DNA of 17,985 bases from an uncultured Oscillospiraceae bacterium (GCA_902478455.1 CABSLJ010000033.1:1-17985), one strand, 5' to 3'. Counted from the first letter of the stretch, positions 1 through 8,466 are shown. The notes: generated by a model from the sequence alone, not told the origin. Numbers and translations: made by a program.

Positions 1-1647
1 ACGGCGCGCTTCTTCTCCCCCGTCTTTGCCGACGACCTGCTGCTGTGCAGCCGCCCGGTCTCCTACCTGGAGCTGCGGGCCGAACCGACCGACGGAAAGA
101 CGCATCGCCTGGAGGCGGAAATCTGCGCCTCCGAAGAGCTGTGCCTGGACGCCTCCCGTGAGGAACCCCTGACGCTCGCAAAGGAGCAGCTGAGCGGAGA
201 CATCTCGGTCGCGCGCATGGGCAGCGCCGCCCAGTCGGTCCTGGGCAACAGCGGGGACGACACCCGCATCAACTGGGGCTACTTTTTCCTCTGCGTGCGC
301 GCAGGGCAGGCGGATTTCCGCAAGGTGCGCGGGGAAACCTTTGCCACCGCCAAGGCCGAGCTGACCGAAGCCGCCCCCGCCCTCTTTGCCTTTGCCTATG
401 ACGACGTCGACAGCATCGAATACTTCCACAAACGGCTCAAGGCCTACTGGAAGAAGGGCGACAGGACCATCGAGCAGGCCATCACCGAGGCCTTCGGCGA
501 TTACGACGCGCTCTGCGCGCGGGAGAAGGCCTTCTCCGCCGATCTCTCTGAAAAGGCCACCGCAGCGGGCGGCGAGCAGTACGCCGAGCTGCTCTCTCTC
601 GCCTACCGCCAGGTGATGGCGGCCCATAAGCTGGTGGAGGACGACGAGGACGGCCTGCTTTACATCTCCAAGGAATGTCTCTCCAACGGCTGCGCCGCCA
701 CGGTGGACGTCAGCTATCCCTCCATGCCGATGTACCTTTACTACAATCCCGAGCTGGTCAATGCGATGATGCGCCCCGTCTTCCATTACGCCAAGAGCGA
801 GGTCTGGCCCTTCGAGTTCGCTCCGCACGACGTGGGCTGCTATCCGCTCGTCAACGGGCAGGTCTACTCAAACGGCACCGATCCCGAGCATCAGATGCCG
901 ATTGAGGAATGCGGCAACATGCTGGTGATGGCCGCCGCAGCGGCCGTGGCCAACAAGGACGCCTCCCTCTTTGCCGAGAACAAGGCCCTCTTCCGCCAGT
1001 GGGCCGATTACCTCGTTCGTTACGGCGCCGATCCGGAGGACCAAATCTGCACCGACGACTTCTTCAAGCATCTGCCGCACAACTGCAATCTTTCGATCAA
1101 GGCGGTCATGGGCATCGCCTCCATGGCCATTCTGCTCGAGCTCAGCGGAGCGGCCGAAGAAGCCCCCGCCTACTGGAAGGCCGCGCGGGAGATGGCGCAA
1201 AGCTGGATAGAACGCGCCGCCAACGGCGACGGCAGCTTCCGCCTCGCCTTCGACCAGCCGGACAGCTACAGCCAGAAGTACAACATGGTGTGGGATAAGC
1301 TCTTCGGCGCCGCCCTCTTCCCGGCGGACAAAATCAGAAGCGAGTTCTCCTCCTACTGGCAGTACGGCAACCCCTACGGCATCCCGCTCGACTGCCGCGG
1401 CACCACCTCCAAGACCGACTGGCTCTCCTGGACAGCGACGCTGGCCGAAACCCGCGACGATTTCATCCGGTTTATGGCCCCTGTCTGGCGTTATTTCAAC
1501 GAAACGGAAAACCGCGTGCCCATGTCCGACTGGTACAGCACCAAGACCGCCAAGCACTTCTATGTGCAGCACCGCACCGTGCAGGGCGGACTGTTCATCA
1601 AGCTGCTGGAGCAGTCGGGGAAATGCCGCTTCCAAAGCGCGGAATAA
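1..1647 (+). CDS. Glutaminase-A-like protein (DUF5127/DUF4965 family), 5' end cut off by the window
   Basis: The frame is open from base 1 and runs 548 codons to TAA at 1645-1647. The ATG at 217 is therefore internal and the true start lies to the left. The visible start (TARFFSPVF, then SRPVSYLEL) resembles the DUF5127 beta-sandwich of the fungal GtaA glutaminase family. From about base 595 it resembles the six-hairpin (DUF4965) and central glutaminase-A domains, with AYRQVMAAHKLV, FISKE-like YISKE, SNGCAATVDVSYP, YYNPEL, HDVGCYPLVNGQ and EECGNML. Family members are usually about 650-800 residues, so perhaps 100-200 residues are missing. Whether it has a signal peptide cannot be seen. The founding member hydrolyses glutamine, but bacterial relatives often sit in sugar loci and the fold is an (alpha/alpha)6 barrel like many glycosidases. 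The reaction here is unknown. It is first in a run with the GH20-like gene, whose start lies 28 bases downstream. Family assignment is fairly sure; substrate is not. Confidence 0.85.
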   Translation, partial: TARFFSPVFADDLLLCSRPVSYLELRAEPTDGKTHRLEAEICASEELCLDASREEPLTLAKEQLSGDISVARMGSAAQSVLGNSGDDTRINWGYFFLCVRAGQADFRKVRGETFATAKAELTEAAPALFAFAYDDVDSIEYFHKRLKAYWKKGDRTIEQAITEAFGDYDALCAREKAFSADLSEKATAAGGEQYAELLSLAYRQVMAAHKLVEDDEDGLLYISKECLSNGCAATVDVSYPSMPMYLYYNPELVNAMMRPVFHYAKSEVWPFEFAPHDVGCYPLVNGQVYSNGTDPEHQMPIEECGNMLVMAAAAAVANKDASLFAENKALFRQWADYLVRYGADPEDQICTDDFFKHLPHNCNLSIKAVMGIASMAILLELSGAAEEAPAYWKAAREMAQSWIERAANGDGSFRLAFDQPDSYSQKYNMVWDKLFGAALFPADKIRSEFSSYWQYGNPYGIPLDCRGTTSKTDWLSWTATLAETRDDFIRFMAPVWRYFNETENRVPMSDWYSTKTAKHFYVQHRTVQGGLFIKLLEQSGKCRFQSAE

Positions 1648-1675
1648 AGAAAGGAAGCCGAAAGGAGACCGTGCC

Positions 1676-3649
1676 ATGAGCATGATGTCTGAGCTGAGCA
1701 ATTACCGCCTTTCCGAGGGAAAAAAACGGCTTTGTCCCGCGGCCGTACAGCAGATGGAGCCGGGGCTGAGTAAAAATTTAATCTCTCAAATCCAGCCCCT
1801 CGCCGCCGAGGGCGAGGAGGCGTGGGCGCAGGTCCTGCTGGAAAAATCCTTTCCCGAGGCGCTCTCCGCCCGTCTTGGCGCGCTGGGCGTGCCAGAGACC
1901 GAGCTGCGCGCCGCGGACGCCTTTGCGGTGTGCGGAGATCAGGACGCGATTACGATTTATTCGCAAAGCGACCGCGGGCTGCTTTACGGCGCCTGCGAGG
2001 TGCTCCAACAGGCCCAGGCCGACGGCGGCTTTGTGCCCGGCGGCGTCCGTTTTTCAGCGCCGCAGTGCCCTTTTCGCGGCTTAAAGGTTTATTTGCCGGG
2101 CGAAAAGCAGCTCGACCAGTTCTACAAGATCGTGGATATGCTGCTTTACTACCGCTACAATACCATCATCATCGAGATCGGCGGGGCGATGGAGTACAAA
2201 CGCCACCCCGAGATCAATGAAAGCTGGGTGGAATACTGCAAGGAAATGCACCGCTATCCCGAACGGGCCGACGAGGTCCAGAATATGTTCGGCTGGGTCA
2301 AAAACTCCATCCACTTTGAAAACGGGGACGGCGGCTTCCTTTCACAGGATACCGTGCGGGAACTGATCGCCTACTGCCGCGAACGCGGGCTGGAGGTCAT
2401 CCCCGAGGTCCCCTGCCTGAGCCATTCGGACTACCTCTTGAACGCCCATCAGGAGTTGGCCGAGCGCCCGTACGATCCCTTCCCGGACACCTACTGCCCC
2501 TCCAATCCCGAGGTCTACAAGCTCCTGTTTGACGTGATGGACGAGGTGATTGAGGTTTTCCAGCCCAAAATCATGCAGGTCGGTCACGACGAATACTACA
2601 ACATCGCCGTCTGCGACCGCTGCCGGGAGCGCGACGCGGCCGACATTCTGGCCGGCGACCTGACGCGCATTCACGACTATCTGGCCGAACGCGGCGTGCG
2701 CCTGATGTACTGGTCGGAAAAGATGCTCAACCACATCACCAGCTGGGGCGAGGGACTGGGCGGCGCCGAGCGGCACTGCAAGTGCTCCCGGAACACGGTG
2801 CACGATATGCCGGCCACCTATGAGGCCATCGACCGCATTCCGGGCGACTGTATCGCCCACAACTGGTACTGGGCCCTGCGGGAAACCCACGACGAGGTCT
2901 TCCTCTCCCGCGGCATGGCCATGACCTACGGCAACTGGGATCCGCGCGGCTTTCTGCACTGGCAGGAGCGTGTGAACGCCGGCGCGCTGGGCGCGGCGCC
3001 CTCCCATTGGACCACCCTGGACGAAACCACCATGCAGCGCAACGGCGTGCTGCTCTCCATCGTCTTTGGCGCCTATCTCTTTTGGCGGAGGGACTACACC
3101 GACGACCGCTACGACGAATTGCTGAAGGCGAGCATGGAGGAGCTTTACCTCTACCGCAGCCGCGGCATTTTATCCGGCCCGCATCTGGAATTCACCCACA
3201 TGACCACCATCTGGCGCGAGCACGTCTACATCACCAGTGCCCCGATGCTTTTAGATCAGGACACCGTCGGAAAATACATCATTTTCTTCCGCAGCGGACG
3301 CACGCTGGAAATCCCCCTGATCTACGGCGTCAACATCATGAATCAGGAGCGCGACTGGACCCGCACCCGCAACGAGGAGTGGGACAGCTACGACGTCGAC
3401 GGCGCGCTCGCCGAGATGACCTACACCACCCTGCCGCTGCTCCAGCCGGACGGGACGACCCAGTTCCGCTTTGTGGCCGAAAATCCCTATCCGGACGACC
3501 AGATTACCGGCATTCAAACGGTGAAGACCGCCTCCGACCCGGGCGATATTTTCCTGGTGGATTTCACCGTGCGGCAGTCCTTTGCGGACAACGAAATTGT
3601 CCGCGCCTGCTCCGACCCCAACCGGCGGATTAAAACGCCGCTCGTCTGA
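1676..3649 (+). CDS. GH20-like beta-N-acetylhexosaminidase, cytoplasmic
   Basis: 657 residues. The start chosen is ATG 1676, with AAAGGAGA at 1661-1668 placed 7 bases before it. An earlier in-frame ATG at 1562 lies inside the upstream gene and has no role. Residues about 25-130 look like the GH20b alpha/beta domain that precedes the barrel. The barrel begins with PFRGLKVYLP, where R134 sits like the sugar-binding Arg of GH20. LEVIPEVPCLSHSDY follows. The motif MQVGHDEYY places D305-E306 where GH20 has its catalytic Asp-Glu pair; the usual residue before the pair is Gly and here it is His304. Aromatic residues in HNWYWAL and TYGNWDP could line the subsite. The last 150 residues form an extra region I do not recognise. 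No signal peptide or membrane segment is seen, so it should act on imported oligosaccharides. GH20 enzymes release terminal GlcNAc or GalNAc by substrate-assisted catalysis. The specificity of this branch is unknown. Confidence 0.85.
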   Translation: MSMMSELSNYRLSEGKKRLCPAAVQQMEPGLSKNLISQIQPLAAEGEEAWAQVLLEKSFPEALSARLGALGVPETELRAADAFAVCGDQDAITIYSQSDRGLLYGACEVLQQAQADGGFVPGGVRFSAPQCPFRGLKVYLPGEKQLDQFYKIVDMLLYYRYNTIIIEIGGAMEYKRHPEINESWVEYCKEMHRYPERADEVQNMFGWVKNSIHFENGDGGFLSQDTVRELIAYCRERGLEVIPEVPCLSHSDYLLNAHQELAERPYDPFPDTYCPSNPEVYKLLFDVMDEVIEVFQPKIMQVGHDEYYNIAVCDRCRERDAADILAGDLTRIHDYLAERGVRLMYWSEKMLNHITSWGEGLGGAERHCKCSRNTVHDMPATYEAIDRIPGDCIAHNWYWALRETHDEVFLSRGMAMTYGNWDPRGFLHWQERVNAGALGAAPSHWTTLDETTMQRNGVLLSIVFGAYLFWRRDYTDDRYDELLKASMEELYLYRSRGILSGPHLEFTHMTTIWREHVYITSAPMLLDQDTVGKYIIFFRSGRTLEIPLIYGVNIMNQERDWTRTRNEEWDSYDVDGALAEMTYTTLPLLQPDGTTQFRFVAENPYPDDQITGIQTVKTASDPGDIFLVDFTVRQSFADNEIVRACSDPNRRIKTPLV

Positions 3650-3665
3650 AAAAAGAGACACAATC

Positions 3666-3687
3666 GGCGGTCCCCCGGCGGGACGCC
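3666..3687 (+). other. Hairpin just upstream of the ribosome binding site of the TTG-start gene
   Basis: GTCCC at 3670-3674 pairs with GGGAC at 3680-3684 around a 5-base loop. After a single bulged G at 3669, GGC pairs with GCC (3666-3668 with 3685-3687). The stem ends three bases before CAGGAGGG at 3691-3698. There is no T-run, so it is not a classic terminator. It may slow translation or mark a processing site. The structure is read by eye and its role is inferred. Confidence 0.4.
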
Positions 3688-3705
3688 ATACAGGAGGGAC
3701 ATCCC

Positions 3706-4860
3706 TTGAGCAAAACATCCGGTACGCTCCACTTTTTGTTTCCCGTCCACGGCGACGTCATGGTCGGCGAGGCCGACGGCGTGTGGGTGGACGGAGGTCT
3801 CAAAATCACCGCTGTAATCGAGGGCGGCGGCGCGGAACGCCTCACCGTCAACGGCAGGCCCGCCCACAAAGGGACCGACGGTTCCTTCTCCGCCGAGGTG
3901 CTGCTTGACGGCCGTTTCAACCGTCTGGAGGCGGTCAATCCCGACTCCGGCGAGAAGCAGGCCATCACCGTCTTCGTCTTCCGCAAAGCCTACCGCAAAT
4001 ACCGCTTTACGGTGGATGATTTCATTCTCGCTTTCCGGGATCTCAACGAGCACCGCGGCGACTACGCCTCGATATTTGACAATCCCTATCTGAAGGTCTT
4101 TCGGGACGCGCACGATCGGTACGGCAGCAAGGTGCACATCAACGCCTTTTATGAGACCGACGACGGCGCTTTCAACCTCTCCATGATGACCGACCGGTTC
4201 CGGGAGGAATTCACGGCAAACGCCGACTGGCTCTCCTTCTCCTTTCACGCGCGTCGGGAGCACCCCGACCTGCCCTACCGCGGCAAGGGCTACGAGGAGG
4301 TCAAGCGGGACTGTCTTCTCGTCACCAACGAGCTGCGCCGAATTGTGGGCGAACCCGCTTTGCGCAACACCACCACCCTGCACTGGGGGGAATCCACCGT
4401 CTACGGCACGCGGGCGCTGCGCGCCATGGGTTACCGCGCCCTGTGCGGCTACCTTACCTTCTGCCGCGGCGAGGATTATTACCGGGAGGTCTATGAGAAC
4501 GGGCAGCCCATCGTCTCCCATCATCTGAATCGCGAGCAGGTGGCCCATGCGGAACACCGCTGCTTTTGGGTGGATACGGAGGAGGACGTCGTCTTTGCCA
4601 AGCTGCACATGATCCTCAACGCCGGCGACCTCACCGCCGACCGCGTGGAGGCCTTTCTCGACGACCTGATCACCCGTCCGGCGGAAAGCGGCTTTATCCA
4701 AATGGTGATTCATGAGCAGCATTTCTACCCCGACTATGTCGCGTATGAGCCCGACTACGGGGACCGCATCCTGACTATGGCCAAATGGATGCAGGAGCAC
4801 GGCTACGAGTCGGTCTCCCTGTCCGACATCATCGAGGAAACAGAGGGTCCCGCCCTCTGA
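3706..4860 (+). CDS. NodB / polysaccharide-deacetylase-fold protein of unknown substrate, TTG start
   Basis: 384 residues. The start is TTG 3706, supported by GGAGG at 3693-3697 with an 8-base gap; no in-frame ATG is as well placed. Residues about 1-95 form a small beta-rich, Ig-like region (PVHGDVMV, LTVNGRP, FNRLEAVNP). From about 98 it reads like a (beta/alpha) deacetylase barrel. VDDFILAFRDL carries D104-D105, the position of the NodB Asp pair. SFHARR carries H181, TLHWGE carries H226, and MVIHEQHFYPDY carries H336 and H339 near the end. These could be metal ligands and catalytic residues, but the order differs from standard CE4 enzymes, so this is a divergent branch. No signal peptide is seen. 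It is the last gene of the operon, 56 bases after the GH20-like gene and just before the terminator. A role in removing an N- or O-acetyl group from an imported sugar is plausible but unproven; a different hydrolase on the same fold is possible. Confidence 0.75.
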   Translation: MSKTSGTLHFLFPVHGDVMVGEADGVWVDGGLKITAVIEGGGAERLTVNGRPAHKGTDGSFSAEVLLDGRFNRLEAVNPDSGEKQAITVFVFRKAYRKYRFTVDDFILAFRDLNEHRGDYASIFDNPYLKVFRDAHDRYGSKVHINAFYETDDGAFNLSMMTDRFREEFTANADWLSFSFHARREHPDLPYRGKGYEEVKRDCLLVTNELRRIVGEPALRNTTTLHWGESTVYGTRALRAMGYRALCGYLTFCRGEDYYREVYENGQPIVSHHLNREQVAHAEHRCFWVDTEEDVVFAKLHMILNAGDLTADRVEAFLDDLITRPAESGFIQMVIHEQHFYPDYVAYEPDYGDRILTMAKWMQEHGYESVSLSDIIEETEGPAL

Positions 4861-4920
4861 TGCGCCCGGGCGGAATAGAGCGCGCAGCGCCTGTTCGGCC
4901 GAAGCAGCGTATCCCACATA

Positions 4921-4956
4921 AAAAAATCCGGACAGCCGAGACTGTCCGGATTTTTT
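4921..4956. terminator. Bidirectional intrinsic terminator between convergent operons
   Basis: A perfect 15-base inverted repeat, AAAAAATCCGGACAG (4921-4935) and CTGTCCGGATTTTTT (4942-4956), with a 6-base loop. The GC core is followed by six T on the plus strand and six or more T on the minus strand. It sits between the stop of the deacetylase-like gene (4860) and the stop of the minus-strand response regulator (5028). It can therefore end transcription from both sides. Confidence 0.88.
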
Positions 4957-5027
4957 ATGTTCTGAATCCCCGCAGAAAGGCATGTTCCAGGGATATCCCC
5001 TCAGCATGCAGCCGCTTTGTCAACCGA

Positions 5028-6443
5028 TCAATCGCCCTCCTCCTGATCCAGCGGGTTCCTGGCCGGGCAGCCCTGTTTGTACTGCTTGGGCGTCAGCCCG
5101 GTGACCCGCTTGAAGGTCTTTAAAAAGTAGAAATAGTCATTAAAGCCCAAACTGGAGGCAATCTGGCTGACCGAGCGGTCGCCGGAATCGAGCAGCTCCT
5201 TGGCCTTTTCGATGCGCAGCTCGGTGATGTATTTCAAAAAGGTCTTCCCCGTCTCCTTTTTAAACACCTGGCTGAGGTAATTGGCGTTGAGATTCATCTC
5301 CTTTGCGAGCTGATTGAGGGACAGCCCCTGATCATAGTGACTGTTGATGTAGCTCATCATCTGAATAAAGCTGGAATTGGAAAGGCCGCCTTCCTTCTGT
5401 GCGGGCGGTTCAGCGGAAATGCGCTCCTGCAGGGCGAGCAGCAGGGAAGAAAAATCATGGAATTTGAAGACCAGCTGCGCCGGACTGGAAATATCCTCCG
5501 ACGCCACCGCCGCTGAAAAGGTATTTCCCGAGGAGATGACGCCGTATAGCCGCCAGGCCGAGCGCAGGGTAAATCCGGCGCCGGCGGGGCCGTGCAGGCT
5601 GTTGAGCAGCGAAAGCGTCCGCGCAGAGTCGCCCAGGGCCGCCGCCTTGGCGATTTCCCGGAGGATCGGGGCGGCTTTGTCCTCCACCTTCTCCGGAAAG
5701 ATTTTCTTCTCCGGATCAAAAAAGAACTGAAAGGCCGAATTGTTCAGGTCCTTGACCGTCTGGGGAAGCGCCGAGACCGGCCGGGCGCTTTCGGTGCAGC
5801 TGAATCCGCAGGTCTGGTTTTTCTGTGCAAAGGCGTCGATTTTTTCCCTGGAAAAGGGGGAAACAGAAAAGTAGGCGAACTGATGGTGGCCCAACCGCAG
5901 CACGACGCCCTGCCTTTTGGGCAGGGGATAAGCCGTCCTGCCGACCGAGGCCGCGGCATAATAAGCGCCTAAGGTAAAGCCGAAAGAGGAAAGGGCCGAG
6001 GCCACCTCCGCCTCGTCGCCGTTCTGCAGCGCGTCGAGCAGGTCGTCGTAATCGGGAAAATGTTCGGCCTTTTTGAGCTGATGCACGGCGTGGAGCAGGT
6101 AGCGCTTAAGCTCGTCATATTCCAGCGGCTTCAGGCAATATCCGAGCGCGCCGTAGCTTATTGCTTTTTGAGCGTACGAAAATTCCGCAAAACCGCTTAT
6201 AATAATGGTCTGGATGTTGCGCTCCATTCCGGAAATCTGCTGACACAGGGAGAGTCCGTCGGTATTGGCCATGCGGATGTCGGTAATGACGATGTCGACC
6301 GGCATTTTCTCAATACAGGCGAGCGCCTCCTCCCCGCTCTGCGCCACCGCAGCCACCTCCAGGCCGTAAGCCGGCCAGTCGATGGAGCGGCGCAGCGCAT
6401 CGGTGACCGAGGGTTCATCGTCGACCAACAGAACCTGATACAT
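5028..6443 (-). CDS. YesN-like response regulator, receiver plus AraC-type DNA-binding domain
   Basis: 471 residues, minus strand. ATG is at 6443-6441, with AAAGGAGA on the minus strand about 8 bases before it, inside the end of the kinase gene. Residues 1-120 are a complete receiver domain: acidic D8-D9, phosphoacceptor D55 in ITDIRM, S83 in IISGF, Y102, and K105 in LKP. Residues about 130-350 are a middle region without a motif I recognise. Residues about 360-457 are a two-helix-turn-helix AraC domain, with LSLNQLAKEMNLNANYLSQ and SLGFNDYFYFLKTFKRVTG as its two halves. Regulators of this build, when phosphorylated, activate a nearby sugar-transport promoter. The likely target is the control region at 8227-8631. 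The stop codon of the kinase is one base from this start, so the pair is almost certainly co-translated. Confidence 0.95.
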   Translation of the reverse strand: MYQVLLVDDEPSVTDALRRSIDWPAYGLEVAAVAQSGEEALACIEKMPVDIVITDIRMANTDGLSLCQQISGMERNIQTIIISGFAEFSYAQKAISYGALGYCLKPLEYDELKRYLLHAVHQLKKAEHFPDYDDLLDALQNGDEAEVASALSSFGFTLGAYYAAASVGRTAYPLPKRQGVVLRLGHHQFAYFSVSPFSREKIDAFAQKNQTCGFSCTESARPVSALPQTVKDLNNSAFQFFFDPEKKIFPEKVEDKAAPILREIAKAAALGDSARTLSLLNSLHGPAGAGFTLRSAWRLYGVISSGNTFSAAVASEDISSPAQLVFKFHDFSSLLLALQERISAEPPAQKEGGLSNSSFIQMMSYINSHYDQGLSLNQLAKEMNLNANYLSQVFKKETGKTFLKYITELRIEKAKELLDSGDRSVSQIASSLGFNDYFYFLKTFKRVTGLTPKQYKQGCPARNPLDQEEGD

Positions 6444-6444
6444 G

Positions 6445-8226
6445 CTACGCGTCTCCTTTCTGGGGTTCGTCTTCGGGAATCGGCAGCCGTATGGTCACGC
6501 AGGTGCCGTCCCCGGGCGCGCTGGAAATGCCGAGCCCGTAGTCCTCTCCGTACTGCAGCTTAAGTCTTGCATCGATGTTGACCAGGCCGAGGTGGGAGCT
6601 GGTGTCGATCACCTTGGCGGCGAGCTGGCGTTCCAGTTCCTCCAGTCTTTCCGGCGCAATGCCGACGCCGTTGTCCCGAATCGTGATCCACAGCAGGCCG
6701 TCCTCCGTCTTTGCGCCAACGTAGAGCACGCCGTTGTCCGGCTTAGGTTCCAATCCGTGCACAAAGGCGTTTTCCACCAGCGGTTGTAAGAGCATCTTGA
6801 AGACCGGCACACGAGCCGCCTCCTTGGACACGCTGTAAAGCGTGGTGATGCGGTTCTGGAACCGAGCCTGCTGGATGTTGACGTAGGCCTTTACGATGTC
6901 CAGTTCCCGGCTCAGGGGCACAAAAGGCTCCCCCTTGGCGGTATACCGGTAGATTTTTCCGATGGCGCTCGTGATGAGAGAGACTTTGCCGGCGTCTCCC
7001 CGGATGGCTGCGGCGCGGATCAGTTCCAGCGTATTGTAGAGAAAATGAGGGTTGATCTGACTGCGCAGGACGTCCAACTCGGCGTTTTTGCGCAGAACCT
7101 CGGCCTCATAGAGGGCGCTTGCCTGCTGTAGGATTTCCCCGGTCAGGGAATTGATGGAGAAGAGAAGGTCGGAAAAATCCTCGCCCAGCGCGCGAATTTC
7201 GGCGCAGCCGTTGAGCGCGAGCGGCTTTTCCAGCTTGCGCAGCCTTTTCTCCCGGACAAAGGCGATGGTGCCGCTGAATTTATTCAGCGGAAAGACGACG
7301 CTTTTGTAAAGCAGCATCCCTCCCAGGATGAGCAGTGCGCAGAACACGGCCAAAAATACGCCGCTGACGGCGTAGAAGGAATCGAGCGTCAGCTGCGACT
7401 TCCGGCTGTCCACGGCGCTGAGGAGCATGCTGTCAATCTGCGGCAGCGCGGTGGCTTCAATGATATAACCGTCTCTGTGGACGGTCTGCGTGGTCAGGGA
7501 CGAGCCGCCGGGCTCAAACAGCCCTTTGAATTTTTCGACCGTCTCGTCGGACAGATTCTCCGAATCGCCGAAGGTGCAGACGCTTCCCTTCTGATCGGTC
7601 AGAATCAGAAAGCTCCCGGGCACCTGGGGCACCGGCAGCTGCGCCGCTCCGCTGTGGACGTCAATGGAAATAATCAAAGTCCCCAGCCGCTCCTTGCCGG
7701 AATAATAGTGGTAGCCAAAAACGAGATAGGCGTTCTTTCGGTTCGGCGAAGTCGGGTACCAGATGCCCAACGAGGCCATGCTGCGCTGGTCGGGCATGGA
7801 TGACTGAATCTCCACCAGCTGATCCGGCAGATACAGCTTGGACCATTTGAGCAGATCGCTGACAAAGGCGACATCCGCAATGGAGGTATTGCTTATTTTG
7901 ATCGACGCGAGAACCGTGTTGATTTCATTGATCACGCCTGGGAAAATCTGCTGGTAGGAGGAAGCCGAAAGCATGGTCTTACAGGCGCTCTCATATTGAA
8001 GCTGCGTAAAAGTGGAGTTGGCCTGCTTGGTAAGGGAGGAGACAGCCGACTGAAAATCCTTGCGGCTTTTTTCCACGTATTGCAGACTCTCATTGAGCAG
8101 AGCCTGGCCCGCGGAGTGAATTAAAATCACACAAAAGATGACCAAAGTCAAAAACAGACTGACGATAAAAACCAGAAATTGCTTCTTTACGCTGGAACAC
8201 CGTATGGCCCGGAATAGTCTTTTCAT
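6445..8226 (-). CDS. YesM-like sensor histidine kinase
   Basis: 593 residues from ATG 8226, preceded on the minus strand by GGCGG with a 6-base gap. A GTG at 8250 would add 8 residues but has a poorer ribosome site. Membrane segments lie at about 16-38 and 286-308, with an outside sensor domain of about 245 residues between them. A HAMP-like linker and coiled stretch follow. The His_kinase domain of the LytS/YesM type has RSQINPHFLYNTLEL, with H394 as phosphoacceptor. The ATPase domain has N486 in LVENAFVHG, D518 in RDNGVGI and the G-box near 544 (SHLGLVNI). All key residues are intact. Kinases of this type sense extracellular sugars, often with the help of a binding protein. The ligand is unknown. 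It is the first gene of the kinase-regulator pair. Confidence 0.95.
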   Translation of the reverse strand: MKRLFRAIRCSSVKKQFLVFIVSLFLTLVIFCVILIHSAGQALLNESLQYVEKSRKDFQSAVSSLTKQANSTFTQLQYESACKTMLSASSYQQIFPGVINEINTVLASIKISNTSIADVAFVSDLLKWSKLYLPDQLVEIQSSMPDQRSMASLGIWYPTSPNRKNAYLVFGYHYYSGKERLGTLIISIDVHSGAAQLPVPQVPGSFLILTDQKGSVCTFGDSENLSDETVEKFKGLFEPGGSSLTTQTVHRDGYIIEATALPQIDSMLLSAVDSRKSQLTLDSFYAVSGVFLAVFCALLILGGMLLYKSVVFPLNKFSGTIAFVREKRLRKLEKPLALNGCAEIRALGEDFSDLLFSINSLTGEILQQASALYEAEVLRKNAELDVLRSQINPHFLYNTLELIRAAAIRGDAGKVSLITSAIGKIYRYTAKGEPFVPLSRELDIVKAYVNIQQARFQNRITTLYSVSKEAARVPVFKMLLQPLVENAFVHGLEPKPDNGVLYVGAKTEDGLLWITIRDNGVGIAPERLEELERQLAAKVIDTSSHLGLVNIDARLKLQYGEDYGLGISSAPGDGTCVTIRLPIPEDEPQKGDA

Positions 8227-8320
8227 AGCGCACCGCCCGTTTGATTGCACAAAGGATATCTTGAAGTTGATTGCCGAAAGGTCTTTCCCTTGGGGATTCC
8301 GGACAAAACCCTTCTTATCT

Positions 8321-8349
8321 ATATTAAATTAAGTGGAACAATAACACAA
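8321..8349 (-). promoter_or_regulatory. Possible leftward promoter for the kinase-regulator pair
   Basis: On the minus strand, TTGTGT (8349-8344) and TAATAT (8326-8321) are separated by 17 bases. Each matches the sigma-70 consensus only partly (3 of 6 and 4 of 6). Transcription would begin near 8314, leaving a leader of about 90 bases before the kinase start. This is a tentative call in an AT-rich stretch where chance matches are common. Confidence 0.3.
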
Positions 8350-8430
8350 CACTACAATACCACATTTGTGCAATTTGTATTATCTAAAACCCAAAAAGTT
8401 GTCATTTATTTTGGTTCATTTCTTAGAAAA

Positions 8431-8466
8431 ATGGATATTTGTTAGATGGACATTCCTGTAAATGGA
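8431..8466 (+). repeat. Three ATGGA direct repeats, possible regulator site
   Basis: ATGGA occurs at 8431-8435, 8446-8450 and 8462-8466, so the spacing is 15 and 16 bases. The first and third are AATGGA, the second GATGGA. They lie about 70-100 bases upstream of the -10 box at 8533. AraC-type activators often bind short direct repeats upstream of the promoter, so this is a candidate site for the neighbouring regulator. A five-base repeat can arise by chance. Confidence 0.25.

Noticed and set aside
217..219. ATG 217 as the start of the glutaminase-A-like gene
   Set aside because: The frame is open back to base 1 and the upstream residues match the family, so this Met is internal.
1562..1675. 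N-terminal extension of the GH20-like gene to ATG 1562
   Set aside because: It would overlap the upstream gene by 86 bases, has no ribosome site, and the added residues look like out-of-frame sequence. ATG 1676 has a good site.
3514..5007. 497-codon open frame on the minus strand
   Set aside because: It lies opposite the deacetylase-like gene, crosses the terminator, has no ribosome site, and its low-complexity Val/Gly/Asp-rich product is typical of the reverse strand of GC-rich genes.
8355..8381. Loose inverted repeats (AATAC/GTATT and CACATTTGTG) as an operator
   Set aside because: Arms of only 4-5 bases in an AT-rich stretch are expected by chance, and the position is not clearly tied to either promoter.
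8138..8445. Small plus-strand open frames (64 and 66 codons) in the control region
   Set aside because: No ribosome site; one overlaps the kinase start on the other strand, and the AT-rich stretch holds promoter-like signals instead.
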